A DNA stretch of 64,000 nucleotides. Source: Candidatus Amulumruptor caecigallinarius (GTDB taxonomy: Bacteria > Bacteroidota > Bacteroidia > Bacteroidales > Muribaculaceae). Below the pieces are notes generated by a model. That model worked only from the letters and a program-made list of their open reading frames with translations. It was not told where the DNA came from and searched no databases. The translations under genes and the position numbers were made by a program. Location: assembly GCA_944321825.1 (NCBI GenBank), contig CALUMU010000002.1, forward strand, positions 248,001-312,000, written 5' to 3'. Below, in pieces: positions 46,643 through 56,792 of the stretch (the stretch's first letter is position 1; every line of letters begins with the position of its first letter).

Positions 46643-46993
46643 TCAATCGTTGAGATGCGTGACCAATTCGTCCACCGAAATGCCGAGCATCGACATCTCG
46701 TGGCGCAGCCTCGGCAGGGTATCGGCGAAAAACTCCTCTCTCAGCTGCTCGCGGATGATGCCCTTTGCCTCCTGGGCGACAAAGCATCCCAATCCGCGCT
46801 TCTGGTAGAGGATGCCGAGAGCCTGCATATCGTCATAGCTTTTCAATACCGTCCGCGTATTGACAGCCATGGCCACCGAGAGTTCCTTGACCGACGGCAC
46901 CCGTCCGTCAACCTGCCAGTCGCCCGACAGGATGCGGCTGTAGCAGTAATCGGTAATCTGCCTGTATATCGGTTTTGATGTGTTGAAATCCAC
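46643..46993 (-). CDS. GntR family regulator, YtrA type
   Basis: A 116-residue regulator: winged HTH (PIYRQITDYCYSRILSGDW; RVPSVKELSVAMAVNTRTVLKSY; ILYQKRGLGCFVA) followed by only about 45 residues, as in the YtrA subfamily that lacks a ligand domain. YtrA-type regulators usually control an adjacent ABC exporter. Here the ABC genes lie upstream, so this gene is at the end of the run rather than first; it may have its own promoter. Confidence 0.9.
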   Translation of the reverse strand: MDFNTSKPIYRQITDYCYSRILSGDWQVDGRVPSVKELSVAMAVNTRTVLKSYDDMQALGILYQKRGLGCFVAQEAKGIIREQLREEFFADTLPRLRHEMSMLGISVDELVTHLND

Positions 46994-47048
46994 TTTAAGT
47001 GAGTATTCTATTTTAAATTAAAGCAATCCGTTTTCATTGGGTCAGCGG

Positions 47049-47870
47049 CTATATCTGACGTTTTTTGAGTTTCAGTACGATCAATACCGCCATCACCACG
47101 GTAGTCACGACATATCCGACTATCGTCCCTGTGATTATCGGCAGCATCATGTCATGCACCATAGAGTCTGTAAACGCTTCAATCTCCGAAGGTTCTAAAT
47201 CCACACGGTCAACGAAATACTCGCTCATGCCATGGACAAGATGCACTACGGTATATGCCATGATAGCTATATATACCACAGCCCCTACCACCACATCCCA
47301 GACGATGGCCTTTGTGACCACATTGTGCCTGAAGGTGACAACGAAAAACAGGGTGAACATAGCCGGCAACACACCGTTCATGTAGATGTTGAGACGCGTT
47401 GACAACAGCATCCCTACCCAATCAGGGATTTCGTCATTGCCGAACGGATTCATACGGAGCATCATCGTCTTCAGGCTCACTCCTCCGGGGAATATGATTT
47501 CAATCAATACCGGCAGGCACATCGTGACAAAGGGGATTATGACCGCTGTGTACCCGATCATGAATATGCTTTTGGCCTGCCATGATGCAGGGACAGTTAT
47601 ATCCATAGCCCGGGAGTTATAACGGGCGAATGCGATAGGGGCAAAAATCATCATCAGGCTCAACACGCCTGTCAGCAGCCCATATGACACTCCGAATTCA
47701 TAATGCGATGCTACAGCCATGAGGATGCCGATGACAAGCGAACTGATAGCGTACCATGCCACCTGCGATTGCAGACGCGGCCAATAGTAACGGCCGACGC
47801 TGACAACCTGCTGCCACAGCGACGGCACTGGCACTGCCGCCATTACGGAAACTGTATTATTGTCATTCAT
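47049..47870 (-). CDS. Membrane protein, putative ABC permease
   Basis: A 273-residue membrane protein with six predicted helices. Starting at MNDNNTVSV (47870) leaves 13 bp after the ATPase gene; the longer frame to 47915 overlaps it. I do not recognise a named family, but the position between an ABC ATPase and a YtrA-type regulator strongly suggests the transmembrane partner of an ABC exporter (YtrB/YtrC-like arrangement). Many Met residues lie in loops. Confidence 0.75.
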   Translation of the reverse strand: MNDNNTVSVMAAVPVPSLWQQVVSVGRYYWPRLQSQVAWYAISSLVIGILMAVASHYEFGVSYGLLTGVLSLMMIFAPIAFARYNSRAMDITVPASWQAKSIFMIGYTAVIIPFVTMCLPVLIEIIFPGGVSLKTMMLRMNPFGNDEIPDWVGMLLSTRLNIYMNGVLPAMFTLFFVVTFRHNVVTKAIVWDVVVGAVVYIAIMAYTVVHLVHGMSEYFVDRVDLEPSEIEAFTDSMVHDMMLPIITGTIVGYVVTTVVMAVLIVLKLKKRQI

Positions 47871-47883
47871 TGTCAATGCGTTT

Positions 47884-48750
47884 TTAAGAGTGTGAAGCAC
47901 TGAGTGGGTGTTCACTGTTTAATAATTGTATGATACGTTCACGCGCCGTGCTGAAAGCGGCATTATACAGCATCGTAAGGTCGGGCTTGCCAGCGGCTTC
48001 GGCATAGTCGCCTGACATCTCCATGACTGCATGGTAGAGACCGGTGCGCATTTCGCAGTACAACGACCCTTGCAACGGCTGCATGGAGGCCGTAAAAGCA
48101 AGGCGCGACGCGACACTATCCATCGAGGCGTTGAACAGCAGCTGGCCCGCAGAGATAAGCGCGACACCGTCAAAGAGGTTCTCCAGATCCTGCACCGTAT
48201 GGGTAGAGACAATTACAGTCTGGTTCTCGCCCACCGATGATGCCATGATATTGGCCAGAGTCTGCTTGGCTTTTATGTCGAGTCCGTTTGCGGGTTCGTC
48301 GAGCAGAAGCACATCCACGCCCAACGACAGTGCGTAGGCCAGCTGGGCTTTCCGGCACGTACCTAACGACATCTTCGTAAACGGACATCGCTCGTCTATG
48401 CCGAACGCATCTAAATTATCCTTCAGCAACCCGGCATCGAATCCCGGATAAAGGGAGGCATGGCACCGGACCATGGCTGCTATGTTTTTGGCAGGAAATA
48501 CCATATGATCGCCCAAGAAAAACAGTCTGCGCATCACTTCGGGTCCGCGCGAGGCTACATCCATGCCGCCAATCGTACACTCCCCTTCTTGTGGCCGGAG
48601 CAATCCCGACATGACTTCGAGGAGAGTGGTCTTGCCGGCTCCGTTTTCTCCGAGGAGCAGATGTATCCCCGGAGGAAAGGAGGTCGTGACATCCTTAAGT
48701 GTCACGACTCCTTTGCGATAGGAAAAGCTAAGATTTTGAAGCTCAATCAT
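47884..48750 (-). CDS. ABC transporter ATP-binding protein
   Basis: A 288-residue ATPase: Walker A GENGAGKTTLLEV, Walker B VLLLDEPANGLD, H-loop in VSTHTVQD. The signature is unusual (MSLGTCRKAQ in place of LSGGQ), as in several YtrB-like ATPases. It is upstream of the membrane partner and the GntR gene and probably heads that transcript. Substrate unknown; in other bacteria such loci respond to cell-wall antibiotics. Confidence 0.9.
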   Translation of the reverse strand: MIELQNLSFSYRKGVVTLKDVTTSFPPGIHLLLGENGAGKTTLLEVMSGLLRPQEGECTIGGMDVASRGPEVMRRLFFLGDHMVFPAKNIAAMVRCHASLYPGFDAGLLKDNLDAFGIDERCPFTKMSLGTCRKAQLAYALSLGVDVLLLDEPANGLDIKAKQTLANIMASSVGENQTVIVSTHTVQDLENLFDGVALISAGQLLFNASMDSVASRLAFTASMQPLQGSLYCEMRTGLYHAVMEMSGDYAEAAGKPDLTMLYNAAFSTARERIIQLLNSEHPLSASHS

Positions 48751-48815
48751 TGCTTTACATCAATTGTTTTAACCAGTATTATTTCAGTATCTAAAAGAGA
48801 TTTCCTCTGTAAACG

Positions 48816-49709
48816 TCATTTTACAGGTGTGACGGTATAACCTGCGCTCTGCAAAGCCTTTATCAGGCCATTGTCGCCGACAAGATGCCCTACGCCCACA
48901 GCCACGAACACACTGTGGCTCGGGAGGATCGAAGTTGTCAGCTTCTTGACCCATGAAGCGTTGCGTTCGTCAAACAGACGCTTGAACATCGGATCTTCGG
49001 GGTCGAAATCTTCGTCATTAAAGAGGGCATCTGTGATGACTTCAAGATTCTCGGTCATATAGGCATCAGCAAGTTTTTTAGCCTTTTCGCCGCTTTTGCT
49101 GTCATTCCTGACAGCCTCCATCAAATCCTCCACCTGATCCATGATCGGAGCGTTCATAAGTATGTCGAACTGCTCCTCCATCGTTTCAAGACCCTTGACA
49201 GGGATATTGGCGCTCACTGCCTGCTTCTGTATCTGAGTGTCAAGCTGCTCCATAGGGTTGTAATTTGGAAACGCTTTGGCACTCTGCAACATGGCAAGCT
49301 GCGTCGATACCATCGAAGGCTTGAAAGCGTCGAGCTGTGCCACACTGAGCATACCGCCGGTGTATGACGCAAGCAGCGAGTTGAGCGAATCGACCTGGGC
49401 AACGGTCAGGACTTTCGTAAGGGTCGAATCGGCCGGAGCCGTGGCATATTTCATGGTCAGCTGCATCACCTCGGGCGACTGAGGGTTTTCGGGCAACTCT
49501 ACTTCGCCGTACACCTCCTCTACCGATGCGAGTGCCGGAGCAAAGCCTTTCACACTGTCCATGACGCTTGCCGGGGCTATATGGTGAGTGCCGAAGAGGT
49601 AGCTGTCGCCTTTGGCATCTTTGCCGCTGACACGCCACAGGAGCTGGGCGTTTGCGCTGGTGATACCTGCTGCGACGAGAGTTGCGATGATAAGCACTGT
49701 CTTTTTCAT
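48816..49709 (-). CDS. TraB/GumN family exported protein
   Basis: A 297-residue protein with a signal peptide (MKKTVLIIATLVAAGITSANA) and the TraB/GumN (TIKI-like) fold: LLWRVSGKDAKGDSYLFGTHHIAP with the GTxH motif, the middle helical part with MEEQFDIL, and HSVFVAVGVGHLVGDNGLI near the end with the second conserved G.GH. Relatives include metal-dependent proteases (eukaryotic TIKI); bacterial roles are not well known. It has its own promoter. Confidence 0.9.
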   Translation of the reverse strand: MKKTVLIIATLVAAGITSANAQLLWRVSGKDAKGDSYLFGTHHIAPASVMDSVKGFAPALASVEEVYGEVELPENPQSPEVMQLTMKYATAPADSTLTKVLTVAQVDSLNSLLASYTGGMLSVAQLDAFKPSMVSTQLAMLQSAKAFPNYNPMEQLDTQIQKQAVSANIPVKGLETMEEQFDILMNAPIMDQVEDLMEAVRNDSKSGEKAKKLADAYMTENLEVITDALFNDEDFDPEDPMFKRLFDERNASWVKKLTTSILPSHSVFVAVGVGHLVGDNGLIKALQSAGYTVTPVK

Positions 49710-49796
49710 TTCTGTCTGTTTTTTAAGTTTATTATTAATGTGTGATTTACGTTGTTCTTATGTAGTGATGTAGTCTTGCGCATCACTATCACACTG

Positions 49797-49827
49797 CAAA
49801 TGTACGCCATTTTTCCCAATTACCAAA
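49797..49827 (-). promoter_or_regulatory. TraB/GumN gene promoter
   Basis: Minus strand TTTG (49824-49827), 19-nt spacer, TACATTTG (49797-49804). The leader of about 80 nt holds an 8-bp hairpin (TAGTGATG with CATCACTA). Confidence 0.75.
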
Positions 49828-49914
49828 TTTTCCACCAACTTTTTTCACAAATTTCCGACCCAATATTACACAACATTCTGACATACAGCAATATACATCA
49901 ACAACATCCCAAAG

Positions 49915-50215
49915 CTTGCATCCAAGTCCTTGCAGGACTTGAGCTTATGGGACACATCCTGTTGAGAGTATTGGCTAAATCTGTAGGGTCGACACCTGTG
50001 GCGACAGATTGGCGGTCAGGCGGCTGCATATGGCACAGCCCACTAAAGCTCCGCAGGAGCGTAAAACAATATGGCGGAGCGCAAGCCCGTTATAAAGAGG
50101 ATAGCCAAAGTTAGCTCTGACAGGGCTGGCGCAAGCCGTAGTCACCATCGGAAAATTCCCTTGTCGCCAACCTCTCCTATTCCGATACCCTACTCTATAC
50201 ATGCTTGCAACCATT
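49915..50215. other. Structured intergenic block without a clear gene
   Basis: About 300 bp with several short hairpins: CAAGTCC/GGACTTG (49923-49941), GCTCC/GGAGC (50048-50060) and a repeated GCGCAAGCC motif (near 50080 and 50130). A minus-strand frame of 79 codons covers it, but it looks like a by-product: its composition is unusual and I recall similar short hypothetical frames recurring in Bacteroidales genomes. Best seen as a repeat or RNA element. Confidence 0.4.
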
Positions 50216-50244
50216 TTTCAGAAAGCCGTAATAAGGTGGGAAAT

Positions 50245-50296
50245 AAAAAACGAACCCTCCGGCTCGATTCTCTCGAATAGTGGCCGGAGGGCGGTT
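50245..50296 (-). terminator. Leftward intrinsic terminator without an obvious gene
   Basis: CCCTCCGGC (50255-50263) pairs with GCCGGAGGG (50283-50291); a small inner TCGA/TCGA pairing extends it. On the minus strand it is followed by TTTTTT. No minus-strand gene lies upstream of it; the next gene to the right (ilvA) runs the other way. Confidence 0.6.
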
Positions 50297-50435
50297 TCAG
50301 TCAGAAACACATGAAAAAGTAGTGAAACATTAACCTTATGAAGCTCAATTAACATCTTTGTATCATTGAAACACCTGCGCCGCAAAAAAGTTCACGACAA
50401 ACCAATCTTTTTCCGTATTTACAGGATTTTCTTCA

Positions 50436-50443
50436 TACATTTG
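50436..50443 (+). promoter_or_regulatory. ilvA promoter, -7 box
   Basis: TACATTTG followed by C fits TAnnTTTG, 35 nt before the ATG. The -33 is T-rich but not TTTG. Confidence 0.6.
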
Positions 50444-50478
50444 CATATAACTACTACCTCCACAAAAACTTACAAGCC

Positions 50479-51684
50479 ATGCAGGAAATTTTAGGCATAA
50501 GCGAAGTCTACCATGCAGCACAGGTGCTGCGTGAAGTGGCGCGTCATCCACGCATCATCGGCGTAACCGACCTCAATCCCGAGGCTCAGATATTTCTGAA
50601 GCCCGAAAACCTCCAGCACACGGGCTCTTTCAAGCTCCGTGGCGCGTATTACAAAATATCGCAGCTGACCGAAGAGGAGAAATCCCGTGGCGTCATAGCC
50701 TGCTCGGCCGGCAACCACGCCCAGGGTGTGGCTCTCGGAGCTGCGCACAACGGCATAAAGGCGGTCATATGCCTCCCTGCCGGAGCACCGATAAGCAAGG
50801 TAGAGGCTACAAAGAGCTACGGAGCGGAGGTTGTCATGGTGCCAGGGGTATATGACGACGCATACGAGCGGGCCTTGCGCCTACGCGATGAAGAAGGCTA
50901 CACATTCGTGCATCCGTTCGACGACCCCAAAGTCATAGCTGGACAGGGCACCATCGGCCTTGAGATCCTTGAAGAGATGCCCGATGTCGAAGCCGTGATT
51001 GTGCCTATCGGCGGAGGCGGCCTTATAGCCGGAGTGGCGTTCGCCCTGAAGATGCTGCGTCCGGATGTCAAAGTCTACGGAGTGCAGGCCGAAGGAGCAC
51101 CGAGCATGGAACGCTCGCTACGCGACGGCCACAGGGTGCATCTTGACTCAGTACGCACAGTAGCCGACGGTATCGCAGTCAAAGAGCCGGGCGACCTGAC
51201 CTACCGATTGGTCAAGGAGTATGTCGACGAAGTCGTTACAGTCAGCGAGGACGAGATTGCAGCCGCGATTCTGGCTCTCATCGAAAAGCAGAAACTCGTG
51301 GCCGAAGGCGCAGGAGCTGTAAGCGTGGCTGCCGCCATGTTCAACAAAGTACCCATCCAGGGCAAAAAGACCGTCTGCATAGTTTCAGGCGGCAACATAG
51401 ATGTGACCAGTCTCAACCGTGTCATAACCCGCGGATTGGTCAAGAGCGGCCGCAACTGCACTCTAACCCTCGACCTCGATGACAAACCCGGACAGCTGTC
51501 GCTCGTCACAGGAGTGCTCGGGTCACTCGGAGCCAACATCATCTCCATCGTCCACGAACGCAATACGTCGTCGACTCAAATCAACGGCTGTATGCTGAGA
51601 GCCGAAGTAGAGACCCGCAGCCATCAGCATGTGGAGGACATCAAAAAAGGTCTGCGCGATGCCGGATTCAGGCTCGTGGAATGA
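50479..51684 (+). CDS. ilvA: Threonine ammonia-lyase (threonine dehydratase)
   Basis: A 401-residue PLP enzyme that deaminates threonine to 2-oxobutanoate. The PLP Lys is in GSFKLRGAYYK, the glycine-rich phosphate loop is PIGGGGLIAG, and a C-terminal single ACT-like domain (about 325-401, LDDKPGQLSLVTGVLG) is present. Length and one ACT domain match the medium-length type, found in both catabolic and isoleucine-biosynthetic roles. No other isoleucine gene is adjacent. Single gene. Confidence 0.94.
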   Translation: MQEILGISEVYHAAQVLREVARHPRIIGVTDLNPEAQIFLKPENLQHTGSFKLRGAYYKISQLTEEEKSRGVIACSAGNHAQGVALGAAHNGIKAVICLPAGAPISKVEATKSYGAEVVMVPGVYDDAYERALRLRDEEGYTFVHPFDDPKVIAGQGTIGLEILEEMPDVEAVIVPIGGGGLIAGVAFALKMLRPDVKVYGVQAEGAPSMERSLRDGHRVHLDSVRTVADGIAVKEPGDLTYRLVKEYVDEVVTVSEDEIAAAILALIEKQKLVAEGAGAVSVAAAMFNKVPIQGKKTVCIVSGGNIDVTSLNRVITRGLVKSGRNCTLTLDLDDKPGQLSLVTGVLGSLGANIISIVHERNTSSTQINGCMLRAEVETRSHQHVEDIKKGLRDAGFRLVE

Positions 51685-51731
51685 TTGCAAGGCAACATAT
51701 CTGATAGAACGACGATTTTGTTGACTTACTT

Positions 51732-51765
51732 AATGGCTGATAATTAGTGTTAATTGTCAGCCATT
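51732..51765 (+). terminator. Hairpin after ilvA
   Basis: AATGGCTGATAATTA pairs with TTAATTGTCAGCCATT (14 of 15 bp). No T-run follows. It lies 47 nt past the ilvA stop and may end ilvA or be an operator. Confidence 0.5.
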
Positions 51766-51865
51766 TCACAAACATTACCCCTCCGCTCATGGTTAACTTC
51801 AATGCGTGAAATGCCATAACATCCGCACATGTGACAATTTTGGCAGACACAGGCAAAAATCGGTT

Positions 51866-51882
51866 TTGGCACGATATCTGCT
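51866..51882 (+). promoter_or_regulatory. Sigma-54-like promoter of groES-groEL
   Basis: TTGGCACGATATCTGCT carries the sigma-54 -24 element TGGCACG and a -12 TGC with exactly 10 nt between the invariant GG and GC; only one consensus position (first T of TTGC) differs. Transcription would start near 51893, giving a leader of about 72 nt. No -7 TAnnTTTG box is visible between here and groES. Confidence 0.6.
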
Positions 51883-51964
51883 AATCAATCGGTGGTCTCC
51901 GTGGGTTATTCCGCAGAGCCAGTACAAAAGACTACAATACAAAACCTAAAAATAACAAACTACT

Positions 51965-52237
51965 ATGAACATCAAACCGCTTGCCGACCGTGTTCTTATC
52001 CTCCCCACACCCGCTGAGGAAGTAACCGCTACAGGCATCATCATCCCCGACTCAGCCAAAGAAAAACCCCTCAAAGGAAAAGTAATCGCCGCTGGTAACG
52101 GCACCAAGGACGAAGAAATGATTCTCAAAGAGGGCGACGAAGTGCTCTACGGCAAATACGCCGGCACCGAGGTGCAGCTTGACGGTGAAAAATACATGAT
52201 AATGCGTCAGAGCGACGTACTCGCCATCATCGGCTGA
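51965..52237 (+). CDS. groES: Co-chaperonin GroES
   Basis: The 90-residue 10-kDa co-chaperonin that caps GroEL. Mobile loop region (EEVTATGIIIPDSAKEKPLKG) and the C-terminal YMIMRQSDVLAII are intact. It precedes groEL by 57 bp in a two-gene operon. The leader and the sigma-54-like promoter are the unusual points. Confidence 0.97.
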   Translation: MNIKPLADRVLILPTPAEEVTATGIIIPDSAKEKPLKGKVIAAGNGTKDEEMILKEGDEVLYGKYAGTEVQLDGEKYMIMRQSDVLAIIG

Positions 52238-52282
52238 TGCGCATCTGACAGATTTACAAAACCGAATAACACGAAATCATAA

Positions 52283-53932
<1,650 letters not shown>

Positions 53933-53957
53933 AATCCCACCCGCAACCCAGATACTT

Positions 53958-53997
53958 TAAAGGCTCAAGACTTCCTTTATAAGGTCTTGAGCCTTTA
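53958..53997. terminator. Bidirectional terminator between groEL and truA
   Basis: A perfect 14-bp stem (TAAAGGCTCAAGAC with GTCTTGAGCCTTTA) and 12-nt loop between convergent genes, flanked by T/A-rich ends on both sides. Confidence 0.85.
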
Positions 53998-54014
53998 TTA
54001 TGTCTAAATGGGTT

Positions 54015-54797
54015 TCAGGCAAAGAAGCCGGAGGTGATAACTTTAGGCGGCCTGTAATAGGGATAGCGTACATCCCAGAGGTAGAGGGCGTAGCCGGGCA
54101 TCGAAGTGCCTGCCGCACATCGGTCTTTACTCGCCACTATACGGCGGAAATCCTCAACCGACAACTTACCGCGCCCGACATCGACAAGCGTACCCACTAT
54201 GGCCCTCACCATGTTGCGCAAAAAGCGGTCGGCCGAAATTTCAAACTGCCAATACACACCGTCAGGAGTATCTACAGGAGTCCACAGAGCCCTGCGGACA
54301 TCGCAAATATTCGTCTTGGCATCGCTGTGGAGTTTGGCAAACGAAGTGAAATCGTCAACTTCGAGCAGATATGCCGCAGCCTCGTTCATAAGTTCATAAT
54401 TGAGGATGCGCGGACTAAACCAGCTCAGAGCGTTGAAAAACGGTGTCTTCAGATGGTTTATGAAATAGCGGTATGTACGCTCCGTGGCATCAAACCGCGC
54501 ATGTGAGCCGTCAGGCACCTCGCTTATGGAGTATATCGCGATGTCTGGACCAACGATAGTGTTAAGCGAACGGGCCAATATCGGGGTCAGCTCCTCTGCG
54601 TCAAGGTCAAGATGCGCTATCATCATCCGGGCGTTGACACCGGCATCCGTGCGCCCGGCACCAAGGATAGGCACAGGCCGACGCAATATCTTCGCCAGAG
54701 CCTCCTCTATCGTCTGCTGCACACTGACCGCATTAGGCTGTGTCTGCCAACCGTGAAACGGTGCCCCCCGGTAAGCAAGATGCATGAATGCCCGCAT
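54015..54797 (-). CDS. truA: tRNA pseudouridine(38-40) synthase
   Basis: A 260-residue pseudouridine synthase acting on the anticodon arm of tRNAs. The catalytic Asp lies in GAGRTDAGVNA (about residue 52); RFLRNMVRAIVGTLVDVGRG marks the C-terminal half. It starts at the last base of the speA stop region (1-bp overlap), so the two genes are co-transcribed. Confidence 0.96.
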   Translation of the reverse strand: MRAFMHLAYRGAPFHGWQTQPNAVSVQQTIEEALAKILRRPVPILGAGRTDAGVNARMMIAHLDLDAEELTPILARSLNTIVGPDIAIYSISEVPDGSHARFDATERTYRYFINHLKTPFFNALSWFSPRILNYELMNEAAAYLLEVDDFTSFAKLHSDAKTNICDVRRALWTPVDTPDGVYWQFEISADRFLRNMVRAIVGTLVDVGRGKLSVEDFRRIVASKDRCAAGTSMPGYALYLWDVRYPYYRPPKVITSGFFA

Positions 54798-56695
54798 TAG
54801 TCCCGTTCCAGATAAGTGTACCCATAAAGTCCCGAACGGTAGTTGCTCACGAACGCACGTCCCTCTTCAGGAGCGATGCGCCCGGCTTTCATCGACGCTG
54901 TGACCCAGGCCTCCACATTTCTTACGAGCTTCTTGGAGTTATACTGCACGTAATCAAGCACCTCCTCGACAGTCTCCCCGTCAATGACGCGGTCTATCTC
55001 GTATCGGTCCTTGTAAACGCTGATATGCACCGCATTGGTGTCGCCGAACAGATTGTGCATGTCTCCGAGTATCTCCTGATAAGCTCCTACGAGAAACACG
55101 CCTATATAATACTGCTCACCGTTCTTGAGCGAATGTACGGGGAGCGAGCTGGCTATGCCTCCCGAAGTGATGAAATGCGCAAGCTTTCCATCGCTGTCAC
55201 AGGTCATATCCTGGATAGTGCATGTACGTGTAGGTTTCTCGTCGAGACGCGAGATGGGGATGATGGGAAAGACCTGGTCGATGGACCACGCATCCGTAAG
55301 CGACTGGAACAGGGAAAAATTACAGAAATACTTGTCAGGAATCATCTTCTTGACACGGCGTAATTCCTCAGGCGGATGCTTCATGGACGACGCAATGTCA
55401 GACACGTCACGAGCCACGCTCCAGAACAGTTTCTCTATCTGCGCCCGGGTAGTAAGGTCAAGCATCCCGAGACTGAAGAGATCCAAAGCCTCCTCGCGTA
55501 TCTGCAAGGCATCATGCCAATCCTCAAACACGCGCTGCTGGTCTATCTTGTCCCAGATGTTATACAATTCTCTGACAAGCTCATGGGCATCCTCCGGCAG
55601 CTCCTGGGAGTCTTTCCACATAGGCAGCTGTGTCGTCTCCAACACCTCGAATACGAGCACCGAGTGATGGGCCGAGAGCGAACGTCCGCTCTCGGTGATG
55701 ATATTGGGCTGCTTGATGCCATTTTTGACACACGCATCCACGAGCGCACTGACAGAGTCATTGGCATACTCCTGTATGGTGTAATTCATCGAACTGCCCG
55801 ACGACGAACTGCGGGTGCCGTCATAGTCCACACCCAGACCTCCGCCTATATCCACGAAGTCTATGTCGCAGCCCATACGGCTTAGCTGCACATAAAACTG
55901 CATCGCCTCACGCAGGGCATTTTTAATATGGCGTATCTTAGTCACCTGACTGCCTATATGGAAATGTATCAGTTTCAGGCAGTCCATAAGCTCCCGGCGG
56001 TTGAGAAGGTCGAGAGCCTCAAGGAGTTCGCTTGAGTTGAGGCCGAATTTGCTCTGGTCGCCTCCTGACTCCTCCCACTTACCCGAACCCGAACTGGAAA
56101 TCTTGATACGTATGCCTATATTCGGACGTACATTAAGACGCTTCGAAATCGTCGCTATCATACGTATCTCATTGAGCTTCTCAGCCACGATATATATCTT
56201 GCGTCCCATTTTCTGGGCAAGCAGAGCAAGCTCTATGAAATTCTCGTCCTTATATCCGTTACAGATTATGAGACTGTTTTCATCTATGTTGGTGGCAAGG
56301 ACTGCATGAAGCTCAGGCTTCGATCCGGCTTCCAGACCGATGTTGAATTTCTTGCCGTGGCTGACAATCTCCTCGACCACTGGACGCATCTGGTTGACCT
56401 TTATAGGGTAAATAATAAAATTCTGCCCCTGGTAGTCATACTCCTCCGATGCCTGCTTGAAGCAGCGGGATATTTTCTCGATGCGGTTGTCAAGTATGTC
56501 GGGGAAACGAAGCAACACGGGAGCCGACACGTCACGGACACGCAGCTCGTCCATGACATCCTTAAGATCGACCGAAGCATACCCTTCGCGGGGAGTCACT
56601 GTCACATGTCCGCGCTCATTGATGGAGAAGTACTTCATACCCCATCCGTTAATGTTGTACAGCTCCGCGCTGTCCTCAACACGCCATTTTCTCAT
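54797..56695 (-). CDS. speA: Biosynthetic arginine decarboxylase
   Basis: A 632-residue PLP-dependent decarboxylase of the alanine-racemase fold, making agmatine for polyamine synthesis. The PLP Lys is in FIIYPIKVNQ (about 98-107), with GLEAGSKPEL and the Gly-rich phosphate site VDIGGGLGVDYDGT; the product-forming Cys region (MTCDSDGKL) is near residue 500. Length matches SpeA. truA follows directly. Confidence 0.96.
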   Translation of the reverse strand: MRKWRVEDSAELYNINGWGMKYFSINERGHVTVTPREGYASVDLKDVMDELRVRDVSAPVLLRFPDILDNRIEKISRCFKQASEEYDYQGQNFIIYPIKVNQMRPVVEEIVSHGKKFNIGLEAGSKPELHAVLATNIDENSLIICNGYKDENFIELALLAQKMGRKIYIVAEKLNEIRMIATISKRLNVRPNIGIRIKISSSGSGKWEESGGDQSKFGLNSSELLEALDLLNRRELMDCLKLIHFHIGSQVTKIRHIKNALREAMQFYVQLSRMGCDIDFVDIGGGLGVDYDGTRSSSSGSSMNYTIQEYANDSVSALVDACVKNGIKQPNIITESGRSLSAHHSVLVFEVLETTQLPMWKDSQELPEDAHELVRELYNIWDKIDQQRVFEDWHDALQIREEALDLFSLGMLDLTTRAQIEKLFWSVARDVSDIASSMKHPPEELRRVKKMIPDKYFCNFSLFQSLTDAWSIDQVFPIIPISRLDEKPTRTCTIQDMTCDSDGKLAHFITSGGIASSLPVHSLKNGEQYYIGVFLVGAYQEILGDMHNLFGDTNAVHISVYKDRYEIDRVIDGETVEEVLDYVQYNSKKLVRNVEAWVTASMKAGRIAPEEGRAFVSNYRSGLYGYTYLERD

Positions 56696-56743
56696 TTCTG
56701 TTGATAAGTAATTCTTAAAGTGGTCTGTTACTGATTACAGATG

Positions 56744-56751
56744 CAAAGATA
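56744..56751 (-). promoter_or_regulatory. speA promoter, -7 box
   Basis: TATCTTTG on the minus strand, about 48 nt before the speA start. It is back to back with the DUF3667 gene promoter at 56765. Confidence 0.6.
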
Positions 56752-56764
56752 AGTATTTTTTGCT

Positions 56765-56772
56765 TACCTTTG
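56765..56772 (+). promoter_or_regulatory. DUF3667 gene promoter, -7 box
   Basis: TACCTTTG followed by C, 20 nt before the chosen start at 56793; the longer frame (56760) starts upstream of this box and is rejected. Confidence 0.55.
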
Positions 56773-56792
56773 CGTCAAACACCATTCTTGCT

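Noticed and set aside
49975-50214. 79-codon minus-strand frame
   Set aside because: Composition unlike a protein and it lies in a hairpin-rich repeat-like block; treated as a by-product of a non-coding element.
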